Source of the DNA: MGIIa-L3 sp038150305
GTDB lineage: Archaea > Thermoplasmatota > Poseidoniia > Poseidoniales > Poseidoniaceae
Reading direction: 5' to 3'
Assembly: GCA_038150305.1 (NCBI GenBank)
Contig: JAYOTG010000003.1
Coordinates: 1 to 64,000, forward strand
DNA: 64,000 nucleotides
Position numbers and translations under genes: made by a program. Position 1 is the stretch's first letter. Every line of letters starts with the position of its first letter. The notes below the pieces were generated by a model. It was given only the letters and a program-made list of their open reading frames with translations, ran no database searches and had not been told where the DNA came from. This document shows positions 17,926-25,980 of this stretch, piece after piece.

Positions 17926-17967
17926 GAACAGGTCCACTGTTCGAAGGTTCAAATCTCTCTCGGCGCC
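17926..17967 (+). repeat. Second copy of the tRNA-Ser 3' end, preceded by a hairpin
   Basis: Bases 17947-17967 (GTTCAAATCTCTCTCGGCGCC plus flank) repeat the T-loop-to-CCA part of tRNA-Ser (17863-17885) except for a two-base CT deletion. No 5' half of a tRNA precedes it. A GAACAG/CTGTTC hairpin (17926-17931 with 17937-17942) lies just upstream. This could be a decayed tandem tRNA or the trace of a past integration at the tRNA 3' end. No integrase is present. The copy ends just before the stop of the hydrolase gene. Confidence 0.6.
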
Positions 17968-17969
17968 TT

Positions 17970-19595
17970 TCACGACCACACGTCGACCTGCACTTGGCAT
18001 CCTTCCACCCAGGTCGCGCCGTCCACGAAAGGCGCTTCAACCGCTTCAAGCGGATTGGCTGCCGTGCCATCGGACCACGTTCCCATGGGGAGGAGGAGCT
18101 CATGATCGAGCAAGTGGGCTTCAGCAAACGATGCCGTGAACGTGTCGTTTCGCTGCATGGCGACCAGCCACTCTGCCTGTGCGTCGACGCGACGGTAGAA
18201 GGCGTGGTCGGCCAAGGTGTCATGAACGGGCGTTGAAGCAAGATAGTGCGAGGCAATCAGCGGTGGAAACCCGTGTCGGTCACTCGGAATCTGCATGAGC
18301 ACCACGTCGGTGATTTTGGCCTCGTGGTGCCACCGCATGGCGTGACCCACGCCATGGCACGCGTCCACGCTGGTGTCGTCTTCTGCAATGGCCACATGCA
18401 CCAAGGTCGCGTTCGGACGAGCCGTAAGGGAGCCGTGGATGTTCTCGTCGCTGGCGTGTGTGTAGGACTGCTCAAGGTCGACAGCAAGGGCTTCAGTGGC
18501 CCATCCGCGGTCAAGGGCCGCGGCGGTGACCATCATGGCCATGCCAGCACCCAGACTGTGTCCGCCCACATAGAGGGCAGATGGGTCGACCACGGCTCCC
18601 ATCAGCCAACCTTTCGCATCAGCGTCTTGATTGAGCAGGAGTTCACCCTCGAGGACATCCATGGCCGCGACCATGGCGTCCATCCTGAGGGCATGTTGGG
18701 GGTGATTCGAGCGTCCGCCCGACACGATGGGCTCCTCCTGCCCTTCGATGATCAGATGTGACGGATACGCGACGTGCACCACCACCATGCCCTTGGCCGC
18801 AAGGTGCTCGGTCCAGTCCGTGTAGTCCGAGGCAAGCGGGGCTCCAAATCCATGGAACACGAGTCCGAGGGGCACGCGCAGGCCGGGCGGTTCGACCGTG
18901 TAAACGGGCCATGTGACGGTCATGCGGGACACCACCGTTGGGTCCTCGTCGACAAGCACATCCACAACGTGCTGGGGCAGGTCATAGGACAGGGTCGTGG
19001 TTTCCGTGAGGAAGGGTCCTGGGACGGCGCCGTACCCTTGTGCGGGCGTCGGTGGGGGTGTCGGCATCAGGTTCATCGCAGCAGGGAGCGCGGGGGTGAT
19101 GACCAGCAATACGACGACGCCCAGGACCACCGATCCTTGCTTCAGCGCACGTTTTCCTCCTGCGTCGAGGCCCCACATGAGCGCGATGGGCAACAAGCCG
19201 AGCGCCATCGCTGCGGGCGCGAGGATGAAGGCGCCCCGGTAGAAACCCCAATCCAGGAGGATATGGGTGCCCAGCATGGCCAAGCACCACCCCATTAGGG
19301 CGACGCCGAACAAGCGGGTGAGGTCCTTCGTACGCCCCGACATCCGGCGCTCAACAAAGGCGAGCACGCCAACAAGACCGAGTCCGGCGAAGAGCAACAG
19401 CCCCTGTTCACGAAGGAGGAAATCCAGCCAAAGCGCACGGAGAGCGGAGGGCCAGAAGGCGTCAGCGGGCGGTTCCCCGTCGAGGAGCCTCAACCCAATC
19501 GGAATCAATTCAACGCTCATGCCAACGAGCGCCGTCACCCACCACGCCCAGAAGGGCACGGGCGCATCAACCGGTTTGGGCGACGCTGGTTCCAT
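17970..19595 (-). CDS. Membrane-anchored alpha/beta hydrolase
   Basis: 541 residues from ATG 19595. The N-terminal third has about five membrane helices (residues about 15-175, for example FWAWWVTALVGMSVELIPIGL, GLLLFAGLGLVGVLAFVE, GAFILAPAAMALGLLPIALM, SVVLGVVVLLVITPALPAAM). An extracytoplasmic alpha/beta-hydrolase domain follows: an oxyanion segment LGLVFHGFG (about 248), the nucleophile elbow GGHSLGAGMA (about residues 345-354, Ser in GHSLG) and a late Asp/His region (DRHGF). It resembles chlorophyllase/dienelactone-hydrolase-like esterases. Substrate is unknown. It is convergent with tRNA-Ser. Confidence 0.75.
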   Translation of the reverse strand: MEPASPKPVDAPVPFWAWWVTALVGMSVELIPIGLRLLDGEPPADAFWPSALRALWLDFLLREQGLLLFAGLGLVGVLAFVERRMSGRTKDLTRLFGVALMGWCLAMLGTHILLDWGFYRGAFILAPAAMALGLLPIALMWGLDAGGKRALKQGSVVLGVVVLLVITPALPAAMNLMPTPPPTPAQGYGAVPGPFLTETTTLSYDLPQHVVDVLVDEDPTVVSRMTVTWPVYTVEPPGLRVPLGLVFHGFGAPLASDYTDWTEHLAAKGMVVVHVAYPSHLIIEGQEEPIVSGGRSNHPQHALRMDAMVAAMDVLEGELLLNQDADAKGWLMGAVVDPSALYVGGHSLGAGMAMMVTAAALDRGWATEALAVDLEQSYTHASDENIHGSLTARPNATLVHVAIAEDDTSVDACHGVGHAMRWHHEAKITDVVLMQIPSDRHGFPPLIASHYLASTPVHDTLADHAFYRRVDAQAEWLVAMQRNDTFTASFAEAHLLDHELLLPMGTWSDGTAANPLEAVEAPFVDGATWVEGCQVQVDVWS

Positions 19596-19656
19596 GGACA
19601 AAACCGAATGCTTGTTGATTTGAACCCATGTTTCGCGGGTTTGGCCATCACGAAGC

Positions 19657-19666
19657 GGTTATATCC
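19657..19666 (+). promoter_or_regulatory. TATA box of tRNA-Thr
   Basis: GGTTATATCC is centred about 28 bases upstream of the tRNA start, the standard archaeal spacing. Confidence 0.6.
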
Positions 19667-19689
19667 ACCCTTCAGGTGGGCCGAATCAC

Positions 19690-19761
19690 GCCACCGTGGC
19701 TTAGCGGTATAGCACCTCATTGGTAATGAGGAGGTCGCGAGTTCGATTCTCGCCGGTGGCT
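19690..19761 (+). tRNA. tRNA-Thr (anticodon GGT)
   Basis: Acceptor GCCACCG (19690-19696) pairs with CGGTGGC (19754-19760). The anticodon arm is CCTCA-TTGGTAA-TGAGG with anticodon GGT, and the T arm is CGCGAGTTCGATTCTCGC-like. The discriminator is T and no CCA is encoded, unlike the tRNA-Ser in this window. No intron is seen. Confidence 0.93.
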
Positions 19762-19868
19762 CCTTCTCCCTGAATCGGCTTCCTTCGAAGATTCCATCAT
19801 CAAGCATTAAGGTGCGATTTTTGGAAATGGCGTTCCGGAGGGGTCACCTCCTCCAGATGGGATGCACG

Positions 19869-20051
19869 ATGAACGAGCGCCAGCAAGGCATTGAGATGAA
19901 AAAACGAGTGAACGAACTGCAGACGCAGGTGGAGGACCTCAAGGCCCTCGTCAACACCTTGCTCAGCGTGATCTGCGAGGAACCGGATGGGGAGCACTCG
20001 GGTGCCGCCCCAAACCTCGCGGGCGGGCCGAGCACGGCGTACTGCATGTGA
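19869..20051 (+). CDS. Small coiled-coil protein, 60 residues
   Basis: From ATG 19869 the protein has a short heptad-like helix (KKRVNELQTQVEDLKALVNTLLSVI, residues about 11-36) and a flexible Gly/Pro/Ala tail. The frame is also open back to 19812. GGAGG (19838-19842) within a small GGAGG/CCTCC hairpin lies too far upstream to be a good ribosome site. It ends four bases from the convergent rtcB stop. Function unknown; the helix suggests self-association. Confidence 0.5.
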   Translation: MNERQQGIEMKKRVNELQTQVEDLKALVNTLLSVICEEPDGEHSGAAPNLAGGPSTAYCM

Positions 20052-20054
20052 GGG

Positions 20055-21527
20055 TCAGCCCTTCACCACGACGCGCGGCGAAAGCCTCGCCACGCGCCGC
20101 GCAAGTTCCGCACGCTCGGTGGCATCAACGACATCATCAACCGGTTTGTAGGCCTCAGGGGCTTCTTCGGCCAACCCGCGCTCGGTCCCGTGCTTGAGGT
20201 GTACTCCAGAGGCCTGCAAGCGCTCCATCACATCCTTCACGTCAACTTGCGCACGTGCTGCGGCCCGTGACAATCGCCGCCCTGCACCATGGCAGGACGA
20301 GCCAAAGGCCGGGTTCATGTCCTGCTTCGGGCCGGCCAGCAGCCATGATCCTGTGCCCATGTCGCCAGGGACGAGGACAGGTTGGCCCGTCGATGTGTGC
20401 TCAGGGCAGAGTTCCTCATGCTGACCAGGGAAGGCTCGAGTCGCACCTTTTCGATGCACGCTGCACATGCACCGCTTCCCGTCAATGACGTGTTCCTCGT
20501 CCTTCGCGATGTTGTGCGCAACGTCGTAGACGGTGGTCCATTCGACGGCGGTTCGCGTATGAGCTTCCAACGCGGTGATGAGGCGCTGCGCCAAAACCGC
20601 CCTGTTTGCGAAGGCGTAGTTGGCCGCAGCACCCATCGCGCCAAGGTATGCCTCAGCCTCAGGGGAGTGCCGAGGTGCAGCGGCCAACTGACGGTCTGGA
20701 ATCCACCAGTCGTATCCTTCATGGCGCCACCCACCGTCTTCGGAGACGAATTGACGTTCGAGGTGCCTGACGTGGTCCGTGCACACCTGATGGCCAAGCC
20801 CTCGGCTCCCTGAGTGAATCATCGCGACGAGCTGGCCCTCGTAGAGCCCCCATGCCTCTGCCGTTTCACCGTCGACGACCTCTTCGACGGCTTGCAGTTC
20901 GGCGAAATGGTTGCCGCTGCCCAAGGTGCCCATGCTGGACATGCCGCGCTCTCGGGCCCGTGAAGACACAGCGTCAACGTCAGCGTCCAGGCGACCGTTG
21001 GACTCCAAACGCCGTAGATCGTCAACGGCGCCGAGCCCAAGGTCAGCCGCTGCGGCCGCACCTTCCTCGAGGACGTTCGTCAAATCCTGTGCGGAGAGGT
21101 CCACGCCGCCACGTCCTGACGTGCCTGAAGGGACACGGCCGCCGAGGCGTCGGGCGAATTTCGCAGGGTCGGGAAGGTCATCGGCCATCATGTCGAAGGA
21201 CAGCATTCGAACGCCACAGTTGATGTCAAAACCGACCGCGCCAGGGCTGACCGCGCCGCCTTGCTCACCCGCGTCATGATCGGTGGCAAGGACGCCACCG
21301 ATGGGCAAGCCGTACCCGAAGTGGTGGTCGGCCATGGCCCACACACGACCCACTGCCCCCGGTAGGGATGCAGCGTTCACCAGTTGTTCTGGAGCCCGCT
21401 CATCACCGTCGAGCAGGGCTTGAAGATCCGAAGCGACGATGGCTGCATCGGTCACCATGCGTCCGTGCTTGGCGATGCCGATCACGCCGGGGCCCAAGGG
21501 CTCCACGTGATTCCGCCACTCCGCCAT
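20055..21527 (-). CDS. rtcB: tRNA-splicing ligase RtcB
   Basis: 490 residues, the normal length. It joins 2',3'-cyclic-phosphate and 5'-OH RNA ends in a GTP- and Mn-dependent reaction, for tRNA exon ligation and RNA repair. Seen motifs are the metal-binding GFDINCGVR (about residues 97-105), GTLGSGNHFAELQ, SGSRGLGHQVCTDH, the DVAHNIAK stretch, GDMGTGSWLLAGP and SSCHGAGRRLSR, whose His is the guanylylation site. Its activating partner archease is also in this window (63562-64000) but in a separate unit. It is divergent from alaS. Confidence 0.96.
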   Translation of the reverse strand: MAEWRNHVEPLGPGVIGIAKHGRMVTDAAIVASDLQALLDGDERAPEQLVNAASLPGAVGRVWAMADHHFGYGLPIGGVLATDHDAGEQGGAVSPGAVGFDINCGVRMLSFDMMADDLPDPAKFARRLGGRVPSGTSGRGGVDLSAQDLTNVLEEGAAAAADLGLGAVDDLRRLESNGRLDADVDAVSSRARERGMSSMGTLGSGNHFAELQAVEEVVDGETAEAWGLYEGQLVAMIHSGSRGLGHQVCTDHVRHLERQFVSEDGGWRHEGYDWWIPDRQLAAAPRHSPEAEAYLGAMGAAANYAFANRAVLAQRLITALEAHTRTAVEWTTVYDVAHNIAKDEEHVIDGKRCMCSVHRKGATRAFPGQHEELCPEHTSTGQPVLVPGDMGTGSWLLAGPKQDMNPAFGSSCHGAGRRLSRAAARAQVDVKDVMERLQASGVHLKHGTERGLAEEAPEAYKPVDDVVDATERAELARRVARLSPRVVVKG

Positions 21528-21614
21528 GGTCGGTGCTGTTCTCCCGCTGCCTTCACGCTTTGGACGGGCGAGGCTTCAAGGAGCGGTGGTGTGACCAAGC
21601 GTCGGGGAGCGACG

Positions 21615-24455
21615 ATGGACGGCCTCAAGTTCCAGACCCTCATCGACCGCGGCTACGACCGTCGGACCTGCGAGGTCAGCGGCTTGCCGTACTGGTCAGT
21701 CGATCCGAACCGGACTACGAGCGGTGACACCGACCAGGACCCGTACACCTTCATCGGCCATCCGATCCTTCCCGGTTTCGATGAGCGTGGGCATGCGCTC
21801 AAAGAGCGGATGCGTGAGGCCTTCCTCTCGGCCTTTGAAGCCACGGAACACACGCGTGTTGAACCCTATCCTGTCCTGGCACGGTGGCGCGACGACATCC
21901 ACCTGACGATCGCGTCCATCGCGGACTTCCAGCCTCACGTGACCAGCGGTCTCGCGGAACCGCCTGCCAATCCACTGACCATTTCCCAGCCGTGCATCCG
22001 CTTGACGGACGTCGACGCCGTCGGACGTTCTGGACGGCACCTGACCACCTTCGAAATGATGGCGCACCACGTCTTCAACCGGCCAGACGACGGCGTCGAG
22101 CATTACTGGATCGAGACGTGCGTTGACCTGTGCCACCGCCTGTTGACTGACACCTTTGGCATCGACCCAAACGAGGTCACCTACGTCGAGAACCCTTGGA
22201 GCGGAGGCGGAAACGCAGGCGCTGCCGTTGAGGTGATTGTGGGAGGATTGGAGCTCGCAACGCTCGTGTTCATGGACCTCGAAGAGCATCCTGAGGGCGA
22301 CGTCGAAATCAAGGGACTTCGCTACCGGACGATGCCACTGCAAATCATCGACACAGGGTATGGACTGGAACGCTTCTGCTGGGCGGCGGCAGGAACGCCA
22401 ACCATCTACGAAGCCATCTATCCTGAATCCGTGACGTGGCTCAAGTCCTTGGCCCGCTTTGACGACGTTCTGGCTCAGCACCAAGGCATCGATGTCGCTC
22501 GCCTGCTCGGAGAATTGAGCCGGTTGAACGGCATCATGAACATCGAAGCAGGTGTTGACGCTGATGCGCTACAAGCAACGCTGATCGAACGCTTGGCTGA
22601 ATCCGGTGTTGACGTGGATCCAGAGGTCCTCTCCGCAGTGACCGAGCCCTTGGCCCGCATCTACGCGATCCCCGACCACCTCCATGCCTTGGCGCACATG
22701 CTCGGTGACGGTCTCGTGCCTTCAAACGCCAAGGACGGCTACCTTGCGCGCATGCTCGCTCGGCGGGTCCTGCGCATGGCGAACGAACTCGAACTTGGCG
22801 TCACACTCGCGGATTTGATGGGCCACCACCTCGATCACCACCTCCCCAACCGGGAGATGAAGCAAACCCGCGAAGGCATGCTGCACATTCTGGACTTGGA
22901 GGAAGCCAGGTACAACGAAATGATGCGAAAGTCAGACCGTCTCGTCCGTAAGGCGTTGGAGTCCACCCCGCTGGACGCAACCGCGGTGCACGATGACCTT
23001 CTGTTCGAACTCGCTGACGTGCACGGCTTGCAGCCGGAAATCGTGGTTGGTGTCGGTCGCAAGGCCGGTTGGGAACATCTTGTGCTTCGAGCAGGATTCG
23101 CAGCGGAAATGGCGGAGCGTCACGCCCGCTTGGCCAAGGAAGCGGCCTCTTCCACCAAGGACGCAGCTCTGGTCGAGGACCTGCCCGACCTCCCTGAGAC
23201 CACGCTGCTCTTCTACGACGATGTGCACCTCACCGAAATGGAGGCCAGCGTCCTTGCCTGCAAACCACTTCCTCACAAGGCCGTCGAAGGCGCCACGCAT
23301 GCGGTCATCTTGGACAAGACCTGCTTCTACCCTGAAGGCGGTGGCCAAGAGGGCGACCACGGTCGCCTGTCCACCGAAGCCACGGACCGACGCGTGGTGG
23401 ACACCCGGAAGCAGGGTGAGCACGTGCTCCATCTTGTCGATGGGCCGATGGAGGTCGGCGACTTGGTGCAGGGCTCCCTCGATGCCGCGCGGCGCCAGCA
23501 ATTGATGGATCACCACACCGCTGTTCACATCGTGGGCGGCGCTGCGCGCCGCATCCTAGGTCCCCACATTTTCCAGGCCGGAGCCAACAAATCCGTCGAC
23601 AGCGCACGTCTCGACATCACGCACCACACCCGTTTGCAGCGTGAGGACCTCGATGCGATTGAGCGCCTTGCCAACGACGTGCTGGCTCAGGTGCAGCGCA
23701 CGGAGAAGACCGAACTTGACCGCCGTGACGCAGACCGGAAGCACGGGTTCGACCTCTATCAGGGCGGGGCACCGAAGGGCGCCTCGGTTCGAATCCTGCG
23801 CATCGCCGACCACGACATTCAGGCGTGCGGTGGGACACACCACGACGAGCCCGGTCGCATTGGCTCGATTCGCATCGTGCGTTCCTCGGCCGTTCAGGAC
23901 GGTGTGGAACGACTGACCATCGTTGCAGGCCAGGCCGCTTTGCGTTACGCGCGCCAACAAGATGCCCTGCTTCGGGCGGCATCGGAAGCCCTCAGCGTCA
24001 CGCCCGAAGATTTGCCTCGAGCCGCTGAGCGGTTTTTCTCGGAGTGGAAGGACCAGCAAAAGCGCATCAAGCGGATGGAACAGGAAATTGCCAAGTTGCG
24101 GACCAGCGGCGGCGACGGCGGTTCCACGATGGTGGATGGCGTCCGCGTCATTGTCCAAGAGGTGGACGCCGACCTGAAACAGCTGACCAACATGCTCGGT
24201 GCGATGACCCGTGATCCTGAACAACCGACGGTGGCGGTCTTGGGCTCCCGTGAAGGTGGCGGGAAACTCCTCGTCGCCGTGACGGAAGGGACGATTGCAG
24301 CAGAACGTTACGATGCGGTGACGCTTCTTCGGGCCATTTCACCCCACATTCGTGGCGGTGGCGGCGGTCGTCCGACCTTTGCGCAAGGTGGCGGATCTCA
24401 CCCTGACGGGCTTCCGGATGCGCTGGCGGAAGCCAAATCCATGCTCGATGCCTAA
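21615..24455 (+). CDS. alaS: Alanyl-tRNA synthetase, archaeal type
   Basis: 946 residues from ATG 21615 (DGLKFQTLIDRGYDRRTC); an in-frame GTG at 21591 is possible, and the open frame further upstream is antisense to rtcB. It charges tRNA-Ala. Visible are the class II motif 2-like region (CIRLTDVDAVGRSGRHLTTFEMM), YVENPWSGGGNAGAAVEV, the motif 3 segment DTGYGLERFCWA, and the editing domain with HHTAVHIVGGA (HxxxH) and CGGTHHDEPG (CxxxH). The C-terminal oligomerisation domain ends with a glycine-rich RGGGGGRPTFAQGGG. The Nudix gene converges directly on its stop. Confidence 0.96.
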   Translation: MDGLKFQTLIDRGYDRRTCEVSGLPYWSVDPNRTTSGDTDQDPYTFIGHPILPGFDERGHALKERMREAFLSAFEATEHTRVEPYPVLARWRDDIHLTIASIADFQPHVTSGLAEPPANPLTISQPCIRLTDVDAVGRSGRHLTTFEMMAHHVFNRPDDGVEHYWIETCVDLCHRLLTDTFGIDPNEVTYVENPWSGGGNAGAAVEVIVGGLELATLVFMDLEEHPEGDVEIKGLRYRTMPLQIIDTGYGLERFCWAAAGTPTIYEAIYPESVTWLKSLARFDDVLAQHQGIDVARLLGELSRLNGIMNIEAGVDADALQATLIERLAESGVDVDPEVLSAVTEPLARIYAIPDHLHALAHMLGDGLVPSNAKDGYLARMLARRVLRMANELELGVTLADLMGHHLDHHLPNREMKQTREGMLHILDLEEARYNEMMRKSDRLVRKALESTPLDATAVHDDLLFELADVHGLQPEIVVGVGRKAGWEHLVLRAGFAAEMAERHARLAKEAASSTKDAALVEDLPDLPETTLLFYDDVHLTEMEASVLACKPLPHKAVEGATHAVILDKTCFYPEGGGQEGDHGRLSTEATDRRVVDTRKQGEHVLHLVDGPMEVGDLVQGSLDAARRQQLMDHHTAVHIVGGAARRILGPHIFQAGANKSVDSARLDITHHTRLQREDLDAIERLANDVLAQVQRTEKTELDRRDADRKHGFDLYQGGAPKGASVRILRIADHDIQACGGTHHDEPGRIGSIRIVRSSAVQDGVERLTIVAGQAALRYARQQDALLRAASEALSVTPEDLPRAAERFFSEWKDQQKRIKRMEQEIAKLRTSGGDGGSTMVDGVRVIVQEVDADLKQLTNMLGAMTRDPEQPTVAVLGSREGGGKLLVAVTEGTIAAERYDAVTLLRAISPHIRGGGGGRPTFAQGGGSHPDGLPDALAEAKSMLDA

Positions 24456-25181
24456 TCAGCGCTCGACGTACGCTTTCAGCGCGGCCTTGTCGAAGTAGGA
24501 GACGGCTTGAGCATGGGCTTCCTCGGGTGTGAACCACGCGCCTTCCGCAATTTCCGAGGGTTCGACCTTGATGTCCTGACCTTCGGTTTCGGTGGACGTG
24601 TAGGTGAAGGACAGGAAGGAGAGGCCTCGCCCGTCGAACACGCGTTGGGTCACCACCGGCGCGTACGTGTCAAGGTCGATGTTCAGCCCGAATTCCTCGA
24701 AGGCTTCGCGAATGCAACCTGCACGCGGGTGTTCATCGTGATCGAGGTATCCTCCAGGGAGCGTCCAGTGGCCCACAAAGTGGCCACGGGCGACTCGGCC
24801 CATCAGCACTTTTCCATCCCCGTTGATCACAATGGCTTTGCTCACCACACGGTGCAGGCTTCGGTAGACGCTCTCACGGGCCACGGGATGAACCGCATTG
24901 TCGCTGATGAGGTCGTCTTTCCACGGCCATGATTCGGGCCAGGCGATGTGTGGGTAGGCCTTGAGGACAGTGACGCCGTTCGTCACGTCGTCGAGGTTGA
25001 TGCGCCGTGGAGATCCGTGCTCGATGCCCAACGCCTCGACTTCCGCGGGTGTTGGGAAACGAAGCGAAGGGGCATCCGCCAATCGTCCTCGATGAGCCGC
25101 TTGCGGCCCACGGCCTTGGTCGTCCACCAACAGCACCTTGCCGTCGTGCTCAAGATGAACCACGACGGATGGATGGTCCAT
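24456..25181 (-). CDS. Nudix hydrolase
   Basis: 241 residues from ATG 25181 (MDHPSVVVHLEHDGKVLLVDD). A variable N-terminal domain of about 110 residues precedes a Nudix domain whose box is complete: GYLDHDEHPRAGCIREAFEE then FGL (about residues 144-166, GX5EX7REUXEEXGU). The layout resembles NADH-pyrophosphatase-like or ADP-sugar Nudix proteins, but no zinc ribbon is present, so the substrate is open. It is divergent from the ETHE1-like gene with 82 bases between starts and ends next to the alaS stop. Confidence 0.85.
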   Translation of the reverse strand: MDHPSVVVHLEHDGKVLLVDDQGRGPQAAHRGRLADAPSLRFPTPAEVEALGIEHGSPRRINLDDVTNGVTVLKAYPHIAWPESWPWKDDLISDNAVHPVARESVYRSLHRVVSKAIVINGDGKVLMGRVARGHFVGHWTLPGGYLDHDEHPRAGCIREAFEEFGLNIDLDTYAPVVTQRVFDGRGLSFLSFTYTSTETEGQDIKVEPSEIAEGAWFTPEEAHAQAVSYFDKAALKAYVER

Positions 25182-25263
25182 GAGGTGCTGTTGACCCCCA
25201 CCGGCATGAACGATGCGGTCTGACCAGCGCCACCTTCTTGGACGGGACGGGGTATTGCACCGC

Positions 25264-25974
25264 ATGGGCGTCGAACAACTTCACGCGGACCGATGGGCGA
25301 AGACCTACCTCATCGTTGACGAGGAGGCTGGGGTCGCGTCCTACGTCGACCCGGTGTGGGACACCATCGATGCCGACCTTGCGCTGATTGAATCACGTGG
25401 GCTCAAGCTGTTGCACGCCATCGCCACGCACACGCATGCGGACCACATCACGGCTTGCTTCGCGATGCGAGAGCGCACGGGGTGCGACTACGTGATGTGG
25501 CATTCGACCGCCTCCCTTGGCGTGAACCGCTTGGTGGGCGAAGAGGATTCCCTGGCGGTTGGCGCGCATACAGTGCGTTTCCACCATGCGCCGGGTCACA
25601 CCAACGATTCGATGATCGTCGACGTTGCAGGGCACATCATGACCGGTGACTTCCTGTTCACGGGCGATGGCGGCGTCGGTCGTGATGACCTTCCGAGCGG
25701 TCGTGTTGACGAGCACTGGGAGGCTTTGGCTGTCTTGTCCCGCTTCCCCGGCGAGGCCATCGTCTGCACCGGTCACGACCCACCGGGAACCACCATGCAG
25801 AGTTTGGCTTGGAATCAAGCGAACAATCCCGTGTTGAACATGTCCTCGCTCGATGAATTTGCGGCGTGGCAATCGGAAACCAGCGCTCGTTTGGGCGGCG
25901 TTTCGAAAATCAAGACAGCGCTTCCTGCGAACATTTTCGCAGAGGTTCCTGAACATGTTCCTTGGCTGGAATGA
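25264..25974 (+). CDS. ETHE1-like metallo-beta-lactamase-fold protein (probable persulfide dioxygenase)
   Basis: 236 residues from ATG 25264 (MGVEQLHADRWAKTYLIVD). The metal site is ATHTHADHITA (HxHxDH), with APGHTNDSM and TGDFLFTGDGGVGRDDL supplying the later His and Asp ligands; this GD(F/T)LF...GRxD arrangement is that of ETHE1/glyoxalase II proteins. ETHE1 enzymes oxidise glutathione or other persulfides with one iron. Whether this archaeon uses a different thiol is unknown. The C terminus has a LAWNQANNPVLNMSSLDEF segment often seen in the family. The subtilase gene begins seven bases later. Confidence 0.8.
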   Translation: MGVEQLHADRWAKTYLIVDEEAGVASYVDPVWDTIDADLALIESRGLKLLHAIATHTHADHITACFAMRERTGCDYVMWHSTASLGVNRLVGEEDSLAVGAHTVRFHHAPGHTNDSMIVDVAGHIMTGDFLFTGDGGVGRDDLPSGRVDEHWEALAVLSRFPGEAIVCTGHDPPGTTMQSLAWNQANNPVLNMSSLDEFAAWQSETSARLGGVSKIKTALPANIFAEVPEHVPWLE

Positions 25975-25980
25975 GCGCCG

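Noticed and set aside
17887..17967. A second tRNA after tRNA-Ser
   Set aside because: Only the T-loop and 3' acceptor sequence is present; there is no D arm, anticodon arm or matching 5' acceptor strand.
21384..21614. Longer N terminus for AlaRS
   Set aside because: The added 77 residues are antisense to rtcB and unlike any synthetase domain; the family N terminus begins at DGLKFQTLI.
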